A stretch of DNA of 24,042 bases from Bacillota bacterium (GCA_023228885.1 JALOAJ010000036.1:1-24042), one strand, 5' to 3'. Positions 5,308 through 14,938 are shown, counted from the first letter of the stretch. Numbers and translations are program-made. Notes: a model not told the origin generated them from the sequence alone.

Positions 5308-6795
5308 ATGAAAAAGATAATTGCCCTATTTTGCGTGCTTTTTCTTTTCGGTTGCCATATGAATCAATCTGCAAAGGATGGTGTGGATAAAGAACAAACG
5401 CCCGCGCCTGCGTTGGGAGGCACGCTTAAAATTCATTCATATAATTTCGATACACTAAACCCGTTGTTTACAAAAAGCAAAACAAACAGGCAAGTGCTTA
5501 TGTTAATTTATGATTTTTTAATTGCATGCGATGATAATCAAATCCCACATCCGATACTTTCTTCCGGTTTCTCTGTTTCTGATGACGCGCTTGTTTGGAC
5601 AGTAAATATAAACGAAAAAATCCGCTGGCACGATGGCGCATATTTAACGGCAAGTGATGTTGCGGCAACACTAAACGCTGTAAGAAACAGCCAAGCTGAC
5701 AGCGCATACAAAGAAAATTTGTCAAATGCGAAAAGCATAGAGGCATTTGCCGACAGCGTTGTTATAACACTTAAGGAACCCCAGACCAATTTCATTAATT
5801 TGCTTGAAATCCCTATCGTCAAAGCGGAGGATGCGCCAAACAAGGACATTGAAAAACCCATTGGCACGGGCTGTTATATATATATTGAAAAAACGCACGA
5901 AATTATGTATCTTACAAGCAACAAAACCGGGAGACATCTTCCGTATATAGAAAATATCAATGTTTATTTGTTGCCAAACAAGGAGACGTCTGTGTTTGCG
6001 TTTGAAGCAAAAGAAATAGATATTGCCCAAACGGATATGACGGGCAGGGGTGATTTTTCCGGCTATGCGCAAAGCAAAGCGGTTGAATTCAATTCCGGCT
6101 GTTACAACTTTTTGGCTTTTAATACTGAAAATGAGCATCTTTCAAACTTATATATAAGAAAAGCAATTGCGCACGCGATAAGTAAAAAACAGATTTTTGA
6201 AGAAGCTTTGCTTTCAAAAGGCACCCTTTGCAACAGCTTCGTTCATCCCGAGTGGCAGTTTTATAACGAAAAGGTTGACGAATATGAATACAACCCTGCA
6301 ACCGCAAGCCATATACTGGCAGAGCAAGAGGTTTTACCCGAAAGTATCCGCTTTAACATTTTGGTTAACGAAGAAAACAAGCTAAGGGTAAAGGTTGCAA
6401 AAATAATAGCGCAGCAACTAAAAACATGCGGCATCAACGCACATGTGGAATTGTTAAGCTGGGGCAGGTTTAAAGAACAAATTACAAACGGTAAATTTGA
6501 TATGTATTTAGGCGAAATAAACTTTTCAAACGAGCTAAACCCCGCCTATATTGTGCCGCAAACCGAGCCTTTCGCCCTGCTTTTACAGCAGCTGCAAGCC
6601 CAAACGACAAATGAGGGCAGGAAGGACCTTTACAACACAATACAACTTGAATATTCTAAGCTGCTGCCCGCAATACCCTTATATTTCAGCGTTGAATCTA
6701 TTTTGCTAAATAATAAAATAAAAGGGAATATACGTCCGTTAAGAAATAATATTTTTAATAATATACATGAATGGTATATCGAAACGGAAAATTAA
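5308..6795 (+). CDS. Peptide/oligopeptide-binding lipoprotein (solute-binding family 5)
   Basis: A 495-residue lipoprotein. The signal peptide MKKIIALFCVLFLFGC ends in a lipobox with Cys16, so it is anchored to the outer face of the membrane. After a short linker, GGTLKIHSYNFDTLNPLF opens the family 5 fold seen in OppA, DppA and NikA binding proteins. WTVNINEKIRWHDGAYLTAS is the highly conserved second block (usual form R.gvkFhdG.plTA.DV). ILVNEENKLRVKVAKIIAQQ and later blocks complete it. The start at ATG 5308 has TAGGAG 8 bases upstream; a GTG at 5299 is too close to the site. No permease or ATPase gene is nearby, so it is an orphan receptor or works with a transporter elsewhere. The ligand is unknown; other family members bind nickel, haem or signalling peptides. 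Confidence 0.9.
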   Translation: MKKIIALFCVLFLFGCHMNQSAKDGVDKEQTPAPALGGTLKIHSYNFDTLNPLFTKSKTNRQVLMLIYDFLIACDDNQIPHPILSSGFSVSDDALVWTVNINEKIRWHDGAYLTASDVAATLNAVRNSQADSAYKENLSNAKSIEAFADSVVITLKEPQTNFINLLEIPIVKAEDAPNKDIEKPIGTGCYIYIEKTHEIMYLTSNKTGRHLPYIENINVYLLPNKETSVFAFEAKEIDIAQTDMTGRGDFSGYAQSKAVEFNSGCYNFLAFNTENEHLSNLYIRKAIAHAISKKQIFEEALLSKGTLCNSFVHPEWQFYNEKVDEYEYNPATASHILAEQEVLPESIRFNILVNEENKLRVKVAKIIAQQLKTCGINAHVELLSWGRFKEQITNGKFDMYLGEINFSNELNPAYIVPQTEPFALLLQQLQAQTTNEGRKDLYNTIQLEYSKLLPAIPLYFSVESILLNNKIKGNIRPLRNNIFNNIHEWYIETEN

Positions 6796-6884
6796 AGGAA
6801 CTTTTTTAGGCATCCATCCGTCAAATGCACAGTAGCTAATTTTATATGTGACACTTGTCAAAATATTTAGGAGGGTTTTATTTT

Positions 6885-9017
6885 ATGAAAAAGATTATTG
6901 CTTTAATTATGGTTTGCGCTTTTTTACTGCCTAACTTGGCGTTTGCAGGGGAGGAAAACGCCAAAAACCTTGAAGAGGTAATCATTAAGGTGCGGGAAAA
7001 AATCGAAGTGCCTGAAAGCTATGACGACTTTTCAAGTAATATGCGAACAGACGAAGACGGAGTTATTCATTGGAACCTTAGCTGGGCTTCTGCCAAAAAC
7101 AAGGATGACTGGGATAAAAGTTACATATCGGTTGATGTGACGGGGGGCGGGTTTATCGAATCATACTCAAAATATGACAATTCAGGCAGGCAATATTCGG
7201 AATATGTCAAAATACCCGATATTACAAAGCAAGAAGCGGACGACATTGTAAATAGCTTCATTGCAAAAGTTTGCCCCGAAATTGCAGGGGAGTATGAATA
7301 TGCAGAGCCAAGAATATATGATGGAAATTACAGCTATAACTTTATCCGCGTTGTAAACGGGATAAAAATGCCCTCGAACCAAGCGTCATTTAATATTGAC
7401 AGCAGGATGAAGGAAATAACCAACTATTACGGTAATTGGAATGTTTCATTTGAATTCCCTTCTCCTGAAAAGGCAATTTCAAAGGAAGAAGCGCAAAATA
7501 TTTTTGCAGACAAAACGCCGCTTGATTTAGAATATAGAATAGACAGCGACGGAAAGCCCAAGCTGCAATACAGCCGCTCAAGGGAAAAAGGAAATATGTA
7601 TATTAACGCAATAACGGGCGAAATTGAAAAACCCGAATTTGGTTATGGCATATACACCCGAGCGGAGAACGCAAAAAGCCTTGATACTGGGGGGGCTATG
7701 GGGGGGCTTCGCCCGGAGGAGCAGCAAGAAGTCGATAAAATTGCAACTGCCCTAACGGTTGAGCAAGCGGAAGAAAAGCTGCGTCAAATCTCAGAGCTTG
7801 ATTTTGATGAAAGCTATATTTTATCAAGTTCTCACCTTTATCAATATAAACAGGCAAACGGCGCTGTTAAGGCAAACCTGAGCCTATATTTTACACAACT
7901 GAAAACAGATGAGAAATTGACTGATGAACAGCTTAAAGTTATGATTGCGGCAGGGCATGGGGACGGTTATGCAAACGCCGATTTTGACGCTCAAACAGGT
8001 GACCTTACCTCCTTTTCAAGCGGAAACTGGTATGGAAAACCGCGTCCCATGTCAGAACAAAACGAAAAAGAAAGCCAAAATACCGAACAAAAAGCTATTC
8101 AAAAGATTGCAGAATCTTTTATAAATAAAATGCGACCGGGCAAAATTGATAAAGTAAAATATATTCCGGCGGATAATCAAAATGATGAAATATATTACTA
8201 TAACTATTACAGAATGGAAAACGGCGCATATTTTGGCAATGACTCAATATGGATTGGCGTAAACGCCGATAATTCTAAAATAAAAGAGTTTAGCTATAAT
8301 TGGACGGAAGGTGTGGAAATCCCCTCTGCTGACAGCGTAATCGGACTTGCAAAGGCGCACGAAATTTTATTTGAAGCGGACGCCTTCAAGATGCAGTATG
8401 TTCCGAACAAGGGTAAAGTTATTTTAGCTTATAAGCTTTCGGATGAAAAAACCTTTTTTATAGACGCCAATAACGGGCAGCTTTTAGATTGGTCCGGCAA
8501 GCCCTTAACCGAAGATAAAGCGCCTGAATTTAGCGACATAGAAGGGCATTTTAGCGAAAAGGCAATAAAAGAGCTTGCAATGGTGGGTGTGTTTTTAAGC
8601 GGCGATGAGTTTTTGCCCGACAGCAACATGCTGCAAAAGGATTTTGTCACATTGCTTATTAAACTGGGCAAATATTATTACGACAAAGAAAACATAGACA
8701 CAATTTACGGATATCTTATACGGGAAGGAATTATGGATGAATCGGAGAAAAACCCCGACGGAACCATAACGCGCGAGAACGCAGTAAAATATGTCATGCG
8801 TTATTTGGGATATAAAAAGTTTGCCGAAATCCCCGGCATTTTCAAAACCGATTTTGCAGACGCTGATGAAATAAGCCCTGATTTGCTTGGATACGCCGCC
8901 ATTGCCAAGGGGTTGGGTGTGGTAAACGGAAATGATGGAAATTTTATGCCTAAAGACATCTTAACAAAAGGTGAGGCGGTTGTGATTATATATAACTGCA
9001 TAAAATCGGGCATTTAG
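6885..9017 (+). CDS. Secreted YcdB/YcdC (PepSY-like) protein with C-terminal SLH domains
   Basis: A 710-residue exported protein. The signal peptide MKKIIALIMVCAFLLPNLAFA is probably cut after residue 21. Residues about 25-260 and 290-545 are two related halves of the YcdB/YcdC type, each ending in a PepSY-like strand pattern (MYINAITGEIEKP in the first, FFIDANNGQLLDW in the second). From about 545, FSDIEGHFSEKAIKELAMVG begins an S-layer homology region of two to three repeats (later REGIMDESEKNPDGTITREN and GLGVVNGNDGNFMPKDILTK). This anchors the protein to cell-wall polymer (established for SLH). PepSY-type domains are often thought to inhibit or modulate secreted proteases; that role here is inference. 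ATG at 6885 is chosen for its AGGAGGG site 9 bases upstream. It is 89 bp after the lipoprotein gene without a terminator, so cotranscription is likely. Confidence 0.85.
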   Translation: MKKIIALIMVCAFLLPNLAFAGEENAKNLEEVIIKVREKIEVPESYDDFSSNMRTDEDGVIHWNLSWASAKNKDDWDKSYISVDVTGGGFIESYSKYDNSGRQYSEYVKIPDITKQEADDIVNSFIAKVCPEIAGEYEYAEPRIYDGNYSYNFIRVVNGIKMPSNQASFNIDSRMKEITNYYGNWNVSFEFPSPEKAISKEEAQNIFADKTPLDLEYRIDSDGKPKLQYSRSREKGNMYINAITGEIEKPEFGYGIYTRAENAKSLDTGGAMGGLRPEEQQEVDKIATALTVEQAEEKLRQISELDFDESYILSSSHLYQYKQANGAVKANLSLYFTQLKTDEKLTDEQLKVMIAAGHGDGYANADFDAQTGDLTSFSSGNWYGKPRPMSEQNEKESQNTEQKAIQKIAESFINKMRPGKIDKVKYIPADNQNDEIYYYNYYRMENGAYFGNDSIWIGVNADNSKIKEFSYNWTEGVEIPSADSVIGLAKAHEILFEADAFKMQYVPNKGKVILAYKLSDEKTFFIDANNGQLLDWSGKPLTEDKAPEFSDIEGHFSEKAIKELAMVGVFLSGDEFLPDSNMLQKDFVTLLIKLGKYYYDKENIDTIYGYLIREGIMDESEKNPDGTITRENAVKYVMRYLGYKKFAEIPGIFKTDFADADEISPDLLGYAAIAKGLGVVNGNDGNFMPKDILTKGEAVVIIYNCIKSGI

Positions 9018-9058
9018 TAATTGATTGAAATAAACCTTATCTAAGCTAAATTGTGTTA

Positions 9059-9108
9059 AGCAACCATCTGTTGATGTAGTCACCTCATTAACTGATGGTT
9101 GCTTTTTT
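9059..9108 (+). terminator. Intrinsic terminator after the YcdB-SLH gene
   Basis: AGCAACCATC (9059-9068) pairs perfectly with GATGGTTGCT (9094-9103) and is followed by TTTTTA. The 25-base loop is long, but the 10-bp stem and T run are convincing. Confidence 0.85.
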
Positions 9109-9187
9109 ATATGATAAATGTGTAAAGACGGAGTTTCTTACCATTTATATTGCAATTTATAGTTTTCCACCGAATATTTCCAAAAAC

Positions 9188-9216
9188 TTGACATTATTGG
9201 TATTCTAATATATAAT
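9188..9216 (+). promoter_or_regulatory. Perfect-consensus housekeeping promoter
   Basis: TTGACA (9188-9193), exactly 17 bp, TATAAT (9211-9216). Transcription would start near 9223. The leader of about 95 bases begins with a possible stem ACGCAA/TTGCGT (9227-9232/9261-9266) before the GAGGGGG site of the gene at 9318. Confidence 0.9.
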
Positions 9217-9317
9217 TTTTTTATATACGCAAAAAACATTGGAGAGAAATTTCCTTTCAATTGCGTAGGTCAATTAAGTTTAAAATTTTAGCAAGTTAGA
9301 AAGACGAGGGGGATATT

Positions 9318-12300
9318 ATGAAAAATATATTATCTGTTTTTACCTGTTTATGTATAATTCTATCAACATTACCAAGCGTATTCGCAACAAACAATAATGT
9401 TGAAATTGCAAATTTTGAAGAATTAAACGAGTATGTTATTCAAATAAACAATGGGGCATCTATTGATGCTAAACTTATGGGGAACATTGAAATAACAAAC
9501 TTTACGCAAATTGCCCCTAACGAAGTTAGCTCTTTTAACAGCACATTTGACGGAAATGGCTTTAGCATTACATATAACGCCGGTGGAATTACCGGCTTAT
9601 TTGGCAATGTTGGCAGCGGCGGAACAATCAAAAATCTTACCATAAAAGGTATGGCATCAGGCGATAATGTTGCCGCACTTGTATATAAAAATGCCGGCAC
9701 CATTGAAAATGTAACTAACCGGTCTACTATAAATGGCTCTGCTGCTGCATCGGGTATTGCACATGAAAACACCGGTTTGGTTGTAAACTGCGCAAACCAA
9801 GGCTTGCTGTCTACTCAAATTGGAAAAGCAGCGGGTGTTGCAATTACAAATAACGGAACTATTATAAATTGTGAAAACACCGGTGAAATACGCGGAAATG
9901 CATTTGGCGCACAAGAAACATGGTCGGTATCCTCTGCAGGTATTGCCGTTACAAACAATAAAACTGTTGAAAGCAGCAATAATGTAGCAAAAATAGGAGG
10001 CGGCGCAAATGTTGGCGGTATAGTTTCTAATAATGCCGGCATTATAACCGATTGTGAAAACACGGGTGAAATTACGGCACAAGTAAATTATGCGGCAGGT
10101 ATTGCCGCCCAAAGTTCCGGTTCTGTTACGAACTCACAAAACAGCGGTGATATTAACGCCCATGTCGATTATGTCGGCGGTATTGTTGGCTTTGCATCCG
10201 CCGGAACAAACAGCAAAATTTCCAACTGTAAAAATGCGGGGAAAATAAAGGGTTCCATACGCGTTGGCGGTATTGCAGGGCGGGCTAACGCTTTAATTGA
10301 AAACTGCACGAACGAAGGCATAATAGACGGTATGCATGAGGTATATATGGGTATAAGAACCTCACAATACTTTGGCGGCATTTCAGGTGTTTCCGTTGCC
10401 GATATATCTTCGTGCGTTAATAAAGGAGCGATAAATGGCGGATATATTTATACAGGCGGTATAGTGGGGCTTTTAGGCGACGGAAAAACGATGTCCGATT
10501 GCACTAATTACGGCAATATTGCAGGTTATGCGTACCGCGTCGGCGGCGTTGCAGGTGAGATTGGAACAAGCGGCGGCAGCGGCGCAAAAGCTATCAGGTG
10601 TGCTGATGTAGGAACGGTTAGGGGTTCTGTTGGCATTAACGCTAACTATGTTGGCAGTATTGCCGCTGTTAATAATGGCGATATTTCTGATTGTTACAGC
10701 ACCGCTACTTTAACCGGATTTGGTGTCGGCGGGCTTGTTGCAGGGCATTTAGGCACTTCAACAATAAACGATTGCTTCACTTTGAGCGACCCAAACCAAG
10801 TTGGGAGCTCATCGTCTGTACTAAGAACCGCAAATGTTTATACTACCGCTAATGTAACCGGCGGAATTCAAAAGCCAATTGAGCAATTTAAAGACGCTAC
10901 CATTGTGGGTTTGCTTAATACAAAAAACAACACCGTTTCCGATAGGGATATATTTATTCAAGGCATAAACAATCCGATATTTAAAAATGAGGCAACAAGG
11001 GGAGCATCAAATTTACCGGATTTTAAAACTACATTGCCGAGCGTTAATGTTGGCGGGGCTGTTAATGTGGTAATTCCCAAAGAAGAAAATCCCGTACTTA
11101 AAAGTGATATTTATCCGCTTGTTATAACACCCAACATTAACTTTTTATTGCCGGCTGATATGGACTTGACTAAAGTGGTTTACTATACAATTGATAAAGA
11201 TGACAACAAACTGGAGCGTTTTCAAAAAGATTTTACACAAAGCGAAACAATTTCAATAACTTTAGACACAGGGATATATAATGTTGCTTATACTAAAAGC
11301 ACACTTCCCACAATGTATGTTAATATCGATGAAAACTATATAACAAAAGACGAAATGAATACATCGTTATACCATGATATTTACTCTTACGGGGATTTTA
11401 TACTTACTGTGCCTGAAGAATTAGCAAACCAAAAAGGCTGGTTAACCGAGTATGCAAGCAAAAATGATAACAATATAACAGACCCGGGCAGTATGAAGAT
11501 TAGAGGGCGCGGAAATTCAAGTTGGAGTATAGACCCTAACAGAAAACGGGGTTATCAAATGAAATCCGAAAAGCGCGTGGATATGCTCGGTATGGGTAGC
11601 GCTAAACGCTGGCTTTTGGTTGGTAACGATATTAATTTATATAAAAATAAATTTGGGCTTGATATGGCAAAAGAAATGGGTATTAAATATGCGGTTGACT
11701 CTGAATTTGTTGACCTTTATTTAAATGGCGCATATAAAGGCGTTTATATGTTCTCGGAAAAAGTTGAAGTTGATAAAGCGCGTATAAATATAACTGATAT
11801 TGACGATGAGTATGAGGCAAACAACAACAGCGTTGATGGTGTTGATTTGACGGGCGGTTATTTAATAGAGGTTGATAACGCCCCGGATGTTGGTTTTTTT
11901 ATTTCTTCGCAAGGCAACTCAATTTCGGTTAAAAGCCCTGAGGATATTGACTCCTCGGTTGCAGCAAACAATAACTACTCTTATATATATCAGCTGACAA
12001 CAGATTTGTTTGATGATATTTATGGAGACGGCGACAATTTTATGGATAAAATTGATGTAGAAAGCTTTGTTAAATACTTTTGGCATCAAGAGTTTATTCG
12101 AAATACCGATTGCGGTAAAGGCAGCACATTTTTGTATAAGGATAAAGATTCCGTTGACCCGCTGATATACGCCGGTCCGACTTGGGACAGCGACTCAGTT
12201 TCATTCGAATGGGCGCCATACAGTTGGTTGTTGCCAACACTTTTAAATTCTACGGGCTACCCTACTTTGTATAACAGCATGATTAAACATAAAGAATTTA

Positions 12301-14684
12301 TCAGCTATGTCGAGTGGTATTACAAATACGACGAAACAATAAAAAACGCATTCCAAAAAGCTCCGCTGATTATTCAAAGCTATACGGACACACTGAGCGT
12401 TGCAGGGCAAATGAACTCACTTCGTTGGAACAATAACGCACCATTTGATATATCAAATGCCGTGGATAATATTGGAATGCGAGCATTATGGATAGATGAA
12501 AATTACGAAGCGCTAAAAGAACAAGCTGCAAAAGGCGAATTTATAGAGCTTCCTCCTCCGTCAGACACGCCGGACCCAACCGATACGTCAATTGCAAGTT
12601 TTTCTTATAGCGGCGGCGCTCCCGGCGTTGTCTTTGATACGTCGTTGGGGGATAGTACAAACGGATACAAGTTAACCGGCGGGGCAAATAAGGAAAGAGC
12701 AAGGCTTTTCGGAAGTGTTAACGGAACAACGCATTCAACATTCAGATGGACAAACGACCAATATTCCAAAGGCGCGGAAACTGCAACGGTTCCCAGAATT
12801 GCGGCATCTTCCGGTACTGACGAATGGCAAGATTATCTAAGCTCGCCGTCATATATCGAGCTGAGAGTGCCTACAATCGGGCATCAAAATTTAGTGTTTA
12901 GCGCAAAGCTTGGCGGAACGAAAAAAGGTCCGCAGGATTTCAAATTATCGTACAGCGTAGACGGTATTACTTATACAGACTTAGCAACTTACTCTATACC
13001 AACCGGTCAAAACAAAATACTGCACCCGGCTTTTACAGAGGTTAGGTTGCCTTCTTTAGCAAATAATAAAGAAATGCTTTATATTAGGATAACGACCACA
13101 AGCAATAACACCGTTAGCGGCAGTCTGCTTTCAGTTGACCCAAGGGGCGGAGAGCTTGCATTTGGCGACATTGCGCTTGATGTTAAAGAGCCTGAATTAA
13201 ACGAAAAAATTGCAAAATTCAATATAACTTCCCCTACTAATTTTATGGATAAAGCATATGCTACTGACGGCTACTACAAAACTGCCGCAATATCCGCATC
13301 TTTAGACGGAGTTACGCCTTTCATTCCGCTATTTGACGACATTAGGGGGCTTGCTATTTCTCCGGATGACGGCGAAAAATGGCAAAACGGAACATTTTGG
13401 CAGATAGAAACATCTACTGCCGGTTATAAAGATTTAACTATATCGGCAGATGCGTATTCCAGCGCCAAAGGACCTGCAAAATTCGACTTAGAATATAGCA
13501 CAGACGGTGTAAGCTTTGCAAAAATCGATACGCTGATTAGCCCGATAGGTGAGATGTCTTCGCTTGTAAATGAATATGCCATGCCGACAACGCTTAATAA
13601 TCAAGAAAATGTTTATATAAGATTTACGGTGAGAGAAAACATCAGAGTTGATGGTTTGGGTGAACTATTTGATAACGAATCCAAAGGAAACGCCTACATA
13701 AACAATGTTTTAATTGGTGCAACGCCTATGGAAAATGCTTTACCCATGCCCTATAACAACACATTTATAAATAGATATTCAAGCGAAAAAATACCATATA
13801 CATTTTTAGAAGGCGCTAATGCAAAATATACCGTTCAAAATTTACAAGGCGTTAACCTAACAGAAAATGTTGCATACAACGATGGAGTTGATTTATCGAC
13901 ATACATTGTTCCGGTTAAGGTTTTAGTTTGGGTTGAAAAAGACGGCAAACTGTCAATTTCTAATGAAAGGATTTATTATCCTAAAGGCAAGTTAATATCA
14001 CAGTTTACCGTTTCAAGTGAAAGCATGTTCTCTCCGGACAAAACAACGGTGTTTGCCAATAATGACAATGGAGAAATTAGCGTATATCCTAATGGCGCTG
14101 ATAAATTAGAATTTAACTACCATGCTAATTATGGTATAAGGGCTTCGGCAACGACTTCAAATTCGTGGTCAAGCAGCACAGATGGCAATAAAGATGGCTA
14201 TTGGCTAATAAATCTTAATACAAAGGGTTATAACAGCATTAGTTTTTCAGCGGATATGACCGCTTCAAGCAAAGGGGCAAGAGATTTTAGGCTTGAATAC
14301 AGTGTTGATAACATAACATTCTATCCGCTTGCAAACAGCGGTGTGCGGCTTAGCCCATCATTAAAACAAGTTTATGTCGATTTGCCGCTTCCGAAAGAAA
14401 CGAATAATAAAGAAAATGTTTGGATTAAAATTATATTAAACGGCGGAGAAAATGTGGCAGGTTATGAGTTGGACGATGCCAAAGAATCGATTGGAAAAGG
14501 GCATACAGGCATAAATAATATCAAAATTCATGGTAAAGAAAATGCCGTAATTACATCGATTTATAAAAACAACAAATTAGTAAAGGTTTTCTTCAGCGAA
14601 AATCCCGACTTTACAGGATTTATTTATGATACAAAAAAAGAATTTTATTGGGACAGCATTGAAAATATGATGCCGATTGAGTAA
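9318..14684 (+). CDS. Giant secreted GLUG-repeat, CotH-kinase and beta-sandwich protein
   Basis: A 1,788-residue protein with signal peptide MKNILSVFTCLCIILSTLPS and VFA. Residues about 60-480 hold roughly a dozen GLUG-type repeats of 25-35 residues (pattern VGGIVG...I.NC.N.G.I.G), expected to form a beta-solenoid. Residues about 664-1060 are a CotH kinase domain: IRGRGNSSW (~728), KRGYQMKSEKRVDMLGM, FVDLYLNGAYKGVYMFSEKV (~800) and GPTWDSDSVSF (~955), which holds the acidic metal-binding pair. A PPPSDTPDPTD linker follows. Then come three related 180-190-residue beta-sandwich modules starting near 1091 (IASFSYSG), 1297 (IAKFNITS) and 1558 (ISQFTVSS), each with a strand like FxLxYSxDGxxF. CotH enzymes phosphorylate protein serines (established for spore coat CotH). 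There is no sorting signal or SLH repeat. The kinase target is unknown. Confidence 0.88.
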   Translation: MKNILSVFTCLCIILSTLPSVFATNNNVEIANFEELNEYVIQINNGASIDAKLMGNIEITNFTQIAPNEVSSFNSTFDGNGFSITYNAGGITGLFGNVGSGGTIKNLTIKGMASGDNVAALVYKNAGTIENVTNRSTINGSAAASGIAHENTGLVVNCANQGLLSTQIGKAAGVAITNNGTIINCENTGEIRGNAFGAQETWSVSSAGIAVTNNKTVESSNNVAKIGGGANVGGIVSNNAGIITDCENTGEITAQVNYAAGIAAQSSGSVTNSQNSGDINAHVDYVGGIVGFASAGTNSKISNCKNAGKIKGSIRVGGIAGRANALIENCTNEGIIDGMHEVYMGIRTSQYFGGISGVSVADISSCVNKGAINGGYIYTGGIVGLLGDGKTMSDCTNYGNIAGYAYRVGGVAGEIGTSGGSGAKAIRCADVGTVRGSVGINANYVGSIAAVNNGDISDCYSTATLTGFGVGGLVAGHLGTSTINDCFTLSDPNQVGSSSSVLRTANVYTTANVTGGIQKPIEQFKDATIVGLLNTKNNTVSDRDIFIQGINNPIFKNEATRGASNLPDFKTTLPSVNVGGAVNVVIPKEENPVLKSDIYPLVITPNINFLLPADMDLTKVVYYTIDKDDNKLERFQKDFTQSETISITLDTGIYNVAYTKSTLPTMYVNIDENYITKDEMNTSLYHDIYSYGDFILTVPEELANQKGWLTEYASKNDNNITDPGSMKIRGRGNSSWSIDPNRKRGYQMKSEKRVDMLGMGSAKRWLLVGNDINLYKNKFGLDMAKEMGIKYAVDSEFVDLYLNGAYKGVYMFSEKVEVDKARINITDIDDEYEANNNSVDGVDLTGGYLIEVDNAPDVGFFISSQGNSISVKSPEDIDSSVAANNNYSYIYQLTTDLFDDIYGDGDNFMDKIDVESFVKYFWHQEFIRNTDCGKGSTFLYKDKDSVDPLIYAGPTWDSDSVSFEWAPYSWLLPTLLNSTGYPTLYNSMIKHKEFISYVEWYYKYDETIKNAFQKAPLIIQSYTDTLSVAGQMNSLRWNNNAPFDISNAVDNIGMRALWIDENYEALKEQAAKGEFIELPPPSDTPDPTDTSIASFSYSGGAPGVVFDTSLGDSTNGYKLTGGANKERARLFGSVNGTTHSTFRWTNDQYSKGAETATVPRIAASSGTDEWQDYLSSPSYIELRVPTIGHQNLVFSAKLGGTKKGPQDFKLSYSVDGITYTDLATYSIPTGQNKILHPAFTEVRLPSLANNKEMLYIRITTTSNNTVSGSLLSVDPRGGELAFGDIALDVKEPELNEKIAKFNITSPTNFMDKAYATDGYYKTAAISASLDGVTPFIPLFDDIRGLAISPDDGEKWQNGTFWQIETSTAGYKDLTISADAYSSAKGPAKFDLEYSTDGVSFAKIDTLISPIGEMSSLVNEYAMPTTLNNQENVYIRFTVRENIRVDGLGELFDNESKGNAYINNVLIGATPMENALPMPYNNTFINRYSSEKIPYTFLEGANAKYTVQNLQGVNLTENVAYNDGVDLSTYIVPVKVLVWVEKDGKLSISNERIYYPKGKLISQFTVSSESMFSPDKTTVFANNDNGEISVYPNGADKLEFNYHANYGIRASATTSNSWSSSTDGNKDGYWLINLNTKGYNSISFSADMTASSKGARDFRLEYSVDNITFYPLANSGVRLSPSLKQVYVDLPLPKETNNKENVWIKIILNGGENVAGYELDDAKESIGKGHTGINNIKIHGKENAVITSIYKNNKLVKVFFSENPDFTGFIYDTKKEFYWDSIENMMPIE

Positions 14685-14789
14685 ATGAAGATGTACAAAA
14701 TTCATCCTGTTTAACAACACATAAAAAATGTGCCCTATAATAAATGTTGGGGTGTAAATAGAGCTTTGCAAAAATAATTTTAAAAAAGG

Positions 14790-14862
14790 TAGAGCATATT
14801 GAAAAATCCTGCGAAATGGAATTGACTAAAAATCAATTTCAAAGGAGAATCAATATGCTCTA
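14790..14862. repeat. 73-bp near-palindrome with 13-bp perfect arms
   Basis: TAGAGCATATTGA (14790-14802) is the exact complement of TCAATATGCTCTA (14850-14862). Inside, TCCT (14807-14810) pairs with AGGA (14843-14846), and AATTGA (14819-14824) with TCAATT (14833-14838) around a CTAAAAA loop. As RNA it would bury an AAAGGAG site and the ATG of the small frame at 14855. As DNA it could be a very short palindromic mobile repeat. Confidence 0.8.
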
Positions 14863-14938
14863 TTGCGCTTATATTATGCTGTTTTTGTCTGTTGTTGCCA
14901 ATAATGTATACCAAAATATTTTAGCGTTCCTTGATTAA
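14855..14938 (+). CDS. Possible 27-residue hydrophobic peptide
   Basis: ATG at 14855 is preceded by AAAGGAG (14841-14847) at normal distance, and the frame runs 27 codons to TAA: MLYCAYIMLFLSVVANNVYQ then NILAFLD. The first half is hydrophobic enough for one membrane helix. The start and ribosome binding site lie in the 3' arm of the 73-bp palindrome, so translation would be off unless the hairpin opens. A weak promoter, TTAACA-19-TATAAT (14711-14741), could drive it. I do not recognise the peptide. It may equally be the start of a lost transposase gene or chance; support is only the good site, spacing and hydrophobicity. Confidence 0.35.
   Translation: MLYCAYIMLFLSVVANNVYQNILAFLD

Noticed and set aside
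5136..5390. Plus-strand frame overlapping the tRNA fragment and the lipoprotein start
   Set aside because: It covers the tRNA remnant and the promoter and is in another frame from the well-supported lipoprotein gene.
9690..10760. Tandem DNA repeat or CRISPR-like array
   Set aside because: The periodicity is at protein level (GLUG motifs), with strongly diverged DNA and no constant repeat-spacer units.
9318..14684. Spore coat protein CotH proper
   Set aside because: The CotH domain is only about a fifth of the protein; a signal peptide, GLUG repeats, beta-sandwich modules and a consensus housekeeping promoter point to the cell surface.
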